From Sycobia sp. Sy_11 (Eukaryota > Arthropoda > Insecta > Hymenoptera > Epichrysomallidae), in contig JACCIC010000036.1 in assembly GCA_018907035.1 (NCBI GenBank), positions 3,611,001 to 3,675,000 on the forward strand: a stretch of DNA of 64,000 nt, in the 5' to 3' direction. The notes under the pieces are model-generated. The model worked only from the letters and a program-made list of their open reading frames with translations. It was not told where the DNA came from and did no database searches. The position numbers and the translations under genes were made by a program. Each line of letters begins with the position of its first letter. Position 1 is the stretch's first letter. Below are positions 55,762 to 64,000 of the stretch, one piece after another.

Positions 55762-56960
55762 AAATTTGTTTGGCTACTTTGTTTAGTAACGTCATCTTAT
55801 CAGCAGGAAACATAATTCTATTTTTTAGCTGTTCTAAATTCTTGGAAGAGTAAAAGTCACTATTTGTTAAATTATGTGGATTTATATGTTGTTTTAGTGG
55901 GTTTATAAATACCGTGTCTTATACTTCTGTTAATTTAAAAGTCCTCTCACCAGTCTGTTTCTATTCGATTCTGTGAAGAGGATATTTTAATAGAAGTGTT
56001 CTAGTTCTGTGTTTCGCGGAGGTGTGCGTTTTTGGCAGTTACGAAATACGTACTATTTTGACATGATACGCGTAATTTGGCGTAACAATGTCGATTTTCA
56101 TCTGTCTTTAACAGACATACATTTGAATACATGCAAGTACTACCATATATCTAGGCTGTTTATGAACTTCAAAAATTTTTTAAAAAACTAATAATTACAT
56201 CTAATAATAAACACTTATTTGTATATTCATTGCATTTAAATGCAAATAATTATTACTGTCCAAGTCAGGTAAAAAAATGTGTAAACTTAATATATTGAAT
56301 GCATACATTAAACTAAGTTAGTAAATGATAAATATAAACACGAGTAAAACTACCCACAAAAAATAAAATTGATTTTAAAAATGTACATTGATAAGTATCA
56401 ATAATTTTCAATCACAACGAATTAGATTCCACAATCTATATATATTCGTATAAAGATATGTTTTTTTTTGTTCAGTATATAGTTTATACAACGTCAAAGT
56501 CATTTCAAAGCTCTTTTGTGAAGTTGTAGATGTGATGCGCGCATGCATAGACTCAAATCAGATCACTCAAGCTCTATTGGCCAGTAGTGACGCATAATAT
56601 TATTATCAGAGTTAATAGGCGAGATCGCCAATGCCTATGTTAGAGACTGCAGTATAATTGTGACCCCCAGCGCTACAGCGGTAAAAGTAGGTACTTCATT
56701 CGTGCGATTTGCCCGGTGTTCGTTTTCGAGCTCGTGCCATCGAGAAAGGGTAACAACTGTTCAGCAAGTGGAACGACGAAGAAATAGATGCATTAAAAGA
56801 GATTAACTGGTGTTTAAGAAATTCTTTAAGCGTGTATAGAATTTCTTATACATTCTGTCAAGTAAGAGCGTGGTCTTGTTAATTTATAAAAAAATTTATT
56901 TGATGAAATTTTTATATTTATATATACATTGTACGTATTATAAACGACGATGCAATTCGG
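55762..56960. other. Intergenic DNA, nothing certain
   Basis: AT-rich with a mixed-composition patch at 56500-56800. A tRNA-like phrase (agcgctacagcggtaaaag, about 56670) does not fold into a tRNA. The 3' LTR of the upstream Gypsy may lie here but has no clear ends. Confidence 0.4.
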
Positions 56961-57390
56961 TCAATAATGTGTCCAATTACCACTGGCTTCGATAATTGCC
57001 TGGCATCTCCGAGGCATGCTCTCTATTGATTTGACGGCGTATTATAGTGGCAACGATCTTCAGATCTGACGAATTTGGAGACAACTGCTTTAAAGTCTGT
57101 GTGCATCTTCCACGAAGCTTCTGCTCAATATATGCGGTGCCAATTTCTGAATCTCTGCTTTGAGAAGCAGCTCTAAAGATGCGCCTTTATTCCGTTTTTT
57201 ACGGTCCACTGAAGAAGCCTATTGGTAGAAGTTGATCAGCAAAGACAAAGCTTCCCTATATCGGCTCACAAAAGAATTAGAGCGAAATCTTTCATTACCT
57301 GTCAGTACAGTTGACCACGCTTTTACTTGACTGATTGTAGTATCATTATGTCGTGCATTCCATACATTTTTCCATTGATGTACGTATCGT
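56961..57390 (-). pseudogene. Tc1-like transposase C-terminal fragment
   Basis: The minus strand ends SIESMPRRCQAIIEASGNWT followed by HY and a stop at 56963-56961. The phrase MPRRCQAVI near the C-terminus is a hallmark of Tc1-family transposases. Upstream pieces (LLKAEIQKLAPHILS, VKAWSTVLTGNERF, FVSRYREALSLLINFYQ) fall in shifting frames with stops and are not clearly assignable. The DDE core and the DNA-binding domain are not recognisable. Confidence 0.6.
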
Positions 57391-57401
57391 AGAAACTACC
57401 A

Positions 57402-57406
<5 letters not shown>

Positions 57407-57445
<39 letters not shown>
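57407..57445. repeat. (TA)n microsatellite
   Basis: Pure AT dinucleotides. Confidence 0.9.
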
Positions 57446-57449
<4 letters not shown>

Positions 57450-60038
57450 GGTTGTCCTAGAATTGATTAGATAGATTACCATATCTGTATAAATTATGGA
57501 AATGTAAATGCAATAATAAAATTAACTTCTAGTGACTTGTTGGTAGTTTTCAAGTTATTAACTGTAGTTGAATAGCCAATCATGAACGCAGGATTTGGAA
57601 TTTCGCTCAAGAGGCTGGAACTAGAAAATGCAAGCAGAGACTTTCACCCACTCTGAAAGAACATTTTTATATAATAAATTTTATTTAATTTATATTTACA
57701 TTATATCATGCAATTTACTAAAGAATATGATGTAAATTATTATACTATAACACTGAGAAAAAAAATTACATAAATTAAACTAAATCAATTTCGTAAAAGT
57801 GTATTTATTGAAATCAAACAAATATGCATTTCAAATAAATTAAATTGATTTAAATTAATTCAATAGTTATTAGAATACAACAAACGTGTATTTAAATTTT
57901 TCTTTATTTAAAAGAAAAGCATTCATATTTAAGACGAATGAATATTTTATAATTTCGAATAAATTTATAATTTCGAATAAATTTGTCGATGTTACACATC
58001 GCGTAATTTGTGGAATTCACCCAAGTGTTAAAAATAGTATATTCTTAGAAATATATTTCAATTATTCGAATAATCCATGTATTTTAAACGAACATCTAAG
58101 TTTATTTGAATAGAAAAATATATTTATTATATTACACTAAATAAATTATTAAAAAAAAATAAATATTTCTTAAATTTTATTAAATGGAACTAGATATACG
58201 TATTCAAATTTAACAAATATATTTAATTTTTGAAAAAGCTTGTACATGGAACAATTATATAGCTTTCTCAAAACGTGAAATATATTTATTTGATTATACC
58301 CCGCAAGTTAATAAAAACTAATACCTATTTCTTCGATTTTATTAAATAAAGTACAAAAATTTTAATATTAAGTTTCAATAAATAAATATTTTAATAAAAC
58401 TATGTAATTGTTCTAAATAAATGATTTTTTTAAAAATTGAAATTATTTTTTTGATTTATATATACAGTTTATGGTTTTTACTATTTATTTGTAAAATTGA
58501 ATATTTAAGTATTTGTGCTTCATTTCATAAAATCGTAGAAATGTTTATTAGTTTTTACAACTGGCAGGGAATAATCTAATAAAGCTAATCCATCCTCCGA
58601 GAAAACTATTTCATTGTTTCGAGTAAATTGTTTAGAGAATGAATATATTTTTTGAATTAAGTATATATGTATAGTATTTTCAAATATCTATTGGTTTAAT
58701 TTAAATTTTTTGGTATACGTAGTTTTGATTAGTAAATGTCAAGAAATATTTATTATTTCTCAATAATTGTATAATTAGTGTAAGATAATAAATATATTTT
58801 ATCTATTCAAATAAACCTAATTAATTATTCATTATTTTAATAATTTTTACAATAATCATAATTTTTATAATATTCATCTACTGTTCATTATCGGGAGGTT
58901 TTTATTTTTAGGCTTCTACAAAACTTTAATTTTATACAATCTAGCACATGATTTATTTTGTTAAGCATTATTTTATTACTGACAGAAAATCTATTTGTTT
59001 TTTTAATTGACATAAATGAGATTGTCACGGCATTTTATATTAGTCGTCTCACTCCAGTATGTTGAAAAATTGTTTATTTATATTTTATGGAGTGCTTACC
59101 ACAAATATTATGGTGGAAATTGGAGGAAATTCTATTTTTATCGTCAAAACCAAAAGAACTCCGTAAAAATCTCGTTTTTCTAAGTCATCTTGTAAAATAC
59201 GAAAAATTTCAGAAAGGATTATTAACAAAAGTTATAGATCGCATCAAAATACATATATCTCATTCTATGAAATTTTCTGTACCAATAGTAGTTCTCGAAA
59301 AAAAATATATTCAAACCAACAGATGATATAGAATAGCCAATAGGAACATTACAGCAAAGCCCATTTTTGTTAAGAAAGAACGTTTATAAAGAAAAAATAT
59401 GTATATTGATGAGATATTGAACTTTTATTTGAAATATATGTTGAAATTTTTTGTATTTTACTAAATAAATTAGAAAAAGTATATTTTTATTGAATTTTAA
59501 TATGCTTTATTAGAAAAATGGAATTGTCACCAATTTTGATTAGCATATCTGTAATCAGTATCATAAAAAAAAACGTATATGTACAAATTTTAATGAAAAT
59601 CGGGTTTGTCGACTAATTCGAAATTTGGCAGCTCTTGGCTATAAAAGAGTTTCTCAACTTTTAATGTTTGCCAGTTTTTTTTTTTTTTTTTTGCTACTAG
59701 AGGACATATACGATTACTTATTATACCTGCGGCAAAAGAAATTTCTTTTAGTTTGCTGGCAGTATTAGTTGTTTCTGTTTTATTGCACCCTACTGCCAGT
59801 TTATTGTCTTGCCGTCTTCCCTGCGCGGGCCGAAAACAGTCACCACCCCCTCCCCTCACACGATCTCGAAAATCAGTATCTGGATTACTGATCATACGAG
59901 CTTAAAAGCACCGTCTAGAAAATCGCACGCAACGGTTAGTAACGTGCTTTGGCCACCAGATGACCTCGTTTTCAGTTGAAAATTTTTACTGCAGTCTCGC
60001 CCATAAATGTCAATGGCCTCTCCCTATCTCCAACACTA
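57446..60038. other. AT-rich intergenic DNA
   Basis: No gene. 57780-59500 resembles parts of 3060-4030 in word content. A T run lies at 59677-59692. A GC-richer patch at 59780-59990 is unrecognised. Confidence 0.5.
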
Positions 60039-60040
60039 TA

Positions 60041-61066
60041 CGAGAGTGATTCAATAAGTACCCGTGTTTGAAGACAGAGGACATTCCTTAGGGAAGCTGG
60101 TATTATTATCGAGTGCTGCCATCAATTAAACGACGCCAAAACAAATTTTAAACTGATTGATAGGTTAATTTAGATTTAGCAGCTATTCGAGTAAGATGTG
60201 TTTCGTAATTTTCGCTAAGATGGAAAAAGAACAGTATCGTTCGGTAATTCGTAGGCAGAGGCCGTAGGTATGTCGATCAGAACGGCAATTAATATTTTAC
60301 ATGATAAGTTGGCTATGAAAAAATTGTTGGCTCGATGGGTGCCGCGATTGCTCACGGTAGACAATAAGCGGAAGTAACTGTAAACTTCGAAGCAGTGTTT
60401 AGAATAATTTAAGCGAGATCCGAAGGACTTTTTCGTCGAGTTATCACTGCTGATGAAATCTGCATTCATCATTATACACCAGAAACTAAGTAACAATCAA
60501 ACCAATGAATTTCTCGCGGTGAATCTGCTCCAAAAAAGCGAAGACGGTCCCATCCGCCGGAAAGGTTATGGTAACGATTTTTTAGGATGCGAAGGGCATC
60601 ATCCTCATGGACTTTTTAGAAAAAGGAAGAACGATCACTGGACAATAGTATTATTGGACCGCTTCGACAAAAAAGTGAAGGAAACATGGCCATATTTGGT
60701 GAAAAAAAGGTATTTTGTCACAATTACGCACCAGCATATTCATCTGGAGTTGTTGCCACCAAACTGCATGAATTGCGTTATTAATTGCTACCGCAACCCC
60801 CGTGTTCCCCTGATGCTACTTTTTGTTCCTTAACATAAAGAAATCGCTCGCGGGAAAAAAAATTTTGCTCAAACGAGGAGGTCATCGCTGAGACAGAGGC
60901 TTATTTTGGAGAGTTCGAAAAATTCTTATGTTTTGGAGGGGTGAAAAAATGGACAGAACGTCGGGAGAAGTGTACCTTTTTAAAAGGGAACTATGTTGAA
61001 AAATAAAAAAAAATTTTTTGACAAAATGATGTCTTCATTTCTAACACGGGTACTTTTGAACCGCTC
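60041..61066 (+). mobile_element. Mariner element, fourth lineage, internally deleted
   Basis: 1026 bp with TA at 60039-60040 and 61067-61068. The terminal repeats share GAxxGxTTCAAxAAGTACCCGTGTT-like sequence (left CGAGAGTGATTCAATAAGTA, right the inverted GAGCGGTTCAAAAGTACC). Shorter than a full mariner (about 1280 bp). Confidence 0.85.
60240..60990 (+). pseudogene. Mariner transposase, fourth lineage, decayed
   Basis: Fragments in several frames: VGMSIRTAINILHDKLAMKK and LLARWVPRLLTVDNKRK (60265-60375). Next comes the first catalytic region as LSLLMKSAFIIIHQKLSNNQ (out of frame relative to TADEICIHHYTPETK, near 60445-60490), then SAPKKRRRSHPPERLW-type and VTITHQHIHLELL pieces. The second and third Asp motifs are not intact. 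N-terminal HTH mostly missing. Dead. Confidence 0.7.
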
Positions 61067-61139
61067 TATTAAAAGTGCAAACTCAAATATACTATACTCT
61101 ACCCATACTGATTCAAATATTTCGAATATGGAAGATAGA

Positions 61140-61690
61140 AAGAAGGAGTGGAAACTCCGCTTCGTTTACATGGGAAAAGCTTATCAAAAATTAATCAGAG
61201 GCGGTAGTTCAGATCTGTCCCATAGATGTCGATTTCTTGAAAATCCCTGGATAGTTCTGCGTATAGAGGACAGAGAGAAGGAGTGGAAACTCCGCTAAAA
61301 TCATGTCAAATTATACGGCAAAACTTCGAGACAAAATTGGCCGCAAGGTGACGACACCCTGTGAAGTGCTCGTTCAAATGCATGCATTTGAAAAAAAGAG
61401 TGGGGGTATGTAGTTAGCGTGGAAAGAAGGAAAGTTAAATCTCTGCCCCCTACTATTGCTTCTTTTCTTTCCCTTATTCGTTTTGGCTTTTGCTTTCTCT
61501 CTCTGTTGCACATAGAACTATCGAGGGATTTCCAAGACAGCGACGTTTACCGGACAGATCTGAACTATCATCTCAGGCTAATTTTTGATAAGCTTTTCTC
61601 ATGTAAAACAAGCGGAGTTTCCACTCCTTGTGGCAAATTCTATTCCGAAATTCTGCCGTGTAATTTGACACAATTTTAGCGGATTTTCCA
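61140..61690. repeat. Rearranged inverted repeats with GGAGTGGAAACTCC
   Basis: The motif GGAGTGGAAACTCCGC, itself a 5-base stem around GGAA, occurs at 61147 and 61283 on the plus strand, and inverted near 61613-61628, with a variant at about 61680-61695. The block 61160-61260 (acatgggaaaagcttatcaa, cagatctgtcc, ttgaaaatccctggatagtt) is repeated inverted at 61515-61615. Block 61295-61340 is repeated inverted at 61629-61685, but the block order differs between the two sides, so it is not a simple palindrome. No coding content is recognised. Confidence 0.65.
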
Positions 61691-61840
61691 CTCCTCTTTA
61701 TCCTTCATAAGTTCGAATTTGCTGAAATTATTGAAATAGACTTTTTATAATTTCTATTACTTTATACATGTAGATCAAAACAACCAACGTATTAGTAATA
61801 ATACCAATATTCTACCGTCAGTATCATTAAATACTGTTAC

Positions 61841-61842
<2 letters not shown>

Positions 61843-61937
<95 letters not shown>
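61843..61937. repeat. (CT)n followed by (AT)n
   Basis: CT dinucleotides to 61880, then AT dinucleotides to about 61937. Confidence 0.95.
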
Positions 61938-61939
<2 letters not shown>

Positions 61940-62143
61940 TTTCCTATATCATAAGTAGAAATAATGGAGGTTATAGCTTATACTGCTATGGGTTACTCTC
62001 TAGTGTGCGCAGCGCGCGGGGTACTCCCGCTCCCGGTCACCCCCTCCCTTACTAAGCAGTCAATGCTGATTTCATCCTTGTTTAGCTTGCAGCACGTTTC
62101 TGCGAATCTGAGAGCGTTTTTTATATACTTTTACGTATCTTAT

Positions 62144-62195
<52 letters not shown>

Positions 62196-63254
62196 AGAGG
62201 GAGAAAGAGGAAGAAAAAGAGAATGAGAGAAAGAGAGTGAGAGAGAAAGAGACACGGGACGAGAGAACGTTCCTGTCGCGTTTATTCTTTCTCATCTGTG
62301 GAAGTCATATTTAATAAGTAAAAGTGTAAAATACTTAATTAAGAGGAGCAAAATCAAAAAGGAAAAAATGTGGGCGAGAATATAACCAAAGTTTGAAGGT
62401 ACAGTATAACAACCACATAACACTGATCCGCGCCTGTTGCAAATTCGTTACTCATCAAGCACTCGATGAATATTAGTTGGTCTGGTATAGGTAGAGTGAA
62501 AGAGAAAGAGTGAGTTTGGTAGTAAATATGCTTGTACAAATACGTTGTAAAAAGGACGAATGAAAGGGAAAGTGAGAATTGTGTATTACGCGTATCGATA
62601 ATTTATATATAAAAAATACGATAACAATTTATGAGCCTCCAGTTAAAATAAGAATGGTCGCGCGATAATCATTTCCCTCTTATCAGCTATTCCTTACACT
62701 TTCTGTTTTTGCAAATAAGTAATTTACGTGTCATGTAATTATTTTCGTTTCATTCGATGAATACTTTAAAACTTTTTACTATATTTTACATAAAATATAT
62801 TCTGTACGAAAAAGAGGTGACATAAACGAGTGAGACAGTGCAGTTTTTACATTTACTAAGAAGACAAGATTCAGTTAATTCAAGGACACAACATCGTCAT
62901 CATCGTGTTCGCTAGTGCATGAAAAGTGCTTATTTTAAGTAAAACGAGAAGTCTCGTTGTTATCGGCTATTTCATTCTACATTATCTTAGCTTAAAAATA
63001 TTTTGGTATATGTTGATTATTATAACCTAATTTTACTCAAGTAATATTTTTTTTATTAAATTGTTGTAAAGTATGCGTAATTTCTTATTAAAAATAAATA
63101 TTATTGGTTCAAAATTTTTTATTAAGCTACAAAAAAAATTTATGCAAATAAAATGTAGGTGCATATTTACTTTTTTTCCAAAATCTGAGAGTAAAGATGT
63201 ACAAAATCATATGACAATGATGGCATAAGAATTATATACATATGTTTAGTGAAA

Positions 63255-63318
<64 letters not shown>

Positions 63319-64000
63319 AAAAACTGGTCTGGTAAAACGTAGGTAAAAGTAAACTCAACACACGCGGTTGGTGGACGGTGGTACTTGTCTCCAACTCCGA
63401 CGTTTGATGGTTTAACGACAATCATAGTTACAAGAGAATTTAATGAATCTGTGTTATGATGTGCAGTGCTGCGCGCCAGCGCTATTTAAGTATCTTATTC
63501 AATAATTTGACCTGTATACTAACTTATGCATTCGACTAAAAAGAAAAGTCTTTATATTTAAGATAGAGAAAAAAAAGTTGTAAAAGAACGAACGCCTAAT
63601 TCTTTATAATTTTTGACGGAACACTGTACGTATAGAGGATATTATACATATTCACATACATTCGCATTCATACACGCAACTATAACCAGAAACTTGCTAT
63701 AATATAATTATATCATTACTTTCAATACATTCTCAGCAATTCATAATGTGCTCGCATGTACGGTCAGACTAGTCCGGGTCGCGCGCCCTTTTTGCCTGAA
63801 AAATTGCCTATAGATGAAGTAGTTTTATACCTTGTTCATGCTTCAGATAAAATAGTAAAACTTAATCTAATGAAAAGACCAACTTATTCTCGCTTATTTG
63901 TATTGTGATGCGTGATTATATACACGTGTTTCGGGCACTTCTACATAAAACGCCGATTAATTTATCACATAATACATAAAAGTCATTTATTTTTTGCCTT
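61938..64000. other. Intergenic DNA, nothing certain
   Basis: Includes (GA)n at 62147-62188 with purine-rich continuation to 62250. No gene recognised. The small open frames here come from the dinucleotide repeats. Confidence 0.5.
63258..63316. repeat. (GA)n microsatellite
   Basis: Uninterrupted AG dinucleotides, about 29 copies. Confidence 0.95.

Noticed and set aside
56668..56740. tRNA-like stretch
   Set aside because: It does not form acceptor, anticodon and T arms. Left as a weak SINE possibility only.
62100..62310. Glu/Arg/Lys-rich open frame
   Set aside because: Translation of a (GA)n microsatellite.
1..64000. A complete host gene or a defence, toxin or biosynthetic cluster
   Set aside because: Every coding stretch that I can identify belongs to a transposable element; nothing supports a host operon or multi-gene system.

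Overview
This is AT-rich, intron-bearing-type eukaryotic DNA with no recognisable host gene. It is a dense, nested graveyard of transposable elements. The mix of four mariner lineages, a BEL/Pao element, several Ty3/Gypsy elements, a Penelope-like element with GIY-YIG endonuclease and hammerhead motifs, an RTE-like tail, many (TA)n, (GA)n and (GT)n microsatellites and a tRNA-like SINE head points to an insect, most likely a hymenopteran such as an ant. That assignment is inference from the element families, not from a marker gene.

Layout. 1-2483: 5' end of a minus-strand Gypsy-like LTR element (partial gag, a lysine-tRNA primer site, and a 1569-bp LTR holding a hairpin array). 4439-6686: decayed gag of a second Gypsy element. 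8578-9862: mariner with an uninterrupted 345-aa transposase. 11050-12050: Gypsy LTR fragment with a different lysine-tRNA primer site. 14210-15319: decayed mariner. 15670-23690: LTR related to the first one, split by a 6.6-kb BEL/Pao element flanked by a 5-bp duplication. 24541-25196: Tc1-like transposase remnant. 25550-25945: SINE head and a DNA-transposon end. 27597-28566, 39751-41030 and 42126-42520: three loci of one composite repeat built on a 60-bp minisatellite. 28676-29520: solo LTR. 29715-32352: Penelope-like element split by a second mariner copy and ending in a hammerhead-ribozyme motif. 32600-36308: internally deleted Gypsy. 42500-44105: two mariner remnants. 44406-44444: second hammerhead motif. 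47014-55761: heavily mutated Gypsy interrupted by a 3.4-kb inverted-repeat structure that itself contains a palindromic MITE-like unit and a solo LTR. 56961-57390: Tc1-like C-terminus. 60041-61066: deleted mariner. The rest is AT-rich DNA with microsatellites.

What is probably alive: the mariner at 8578-9862 has ends, target duplication and all three catalytic aspartates. Its sister at 30309-31594 is broken by one stop codon. Everything else carries disabling lesions. The strongest unexplained signal is the array of hairpins in the Gypsy-like LTR, whose outer stems change on both sides together between the two LTR copies in the window. This suggests selection on RNA (or DNA) folding. I see no complete novel gene system.
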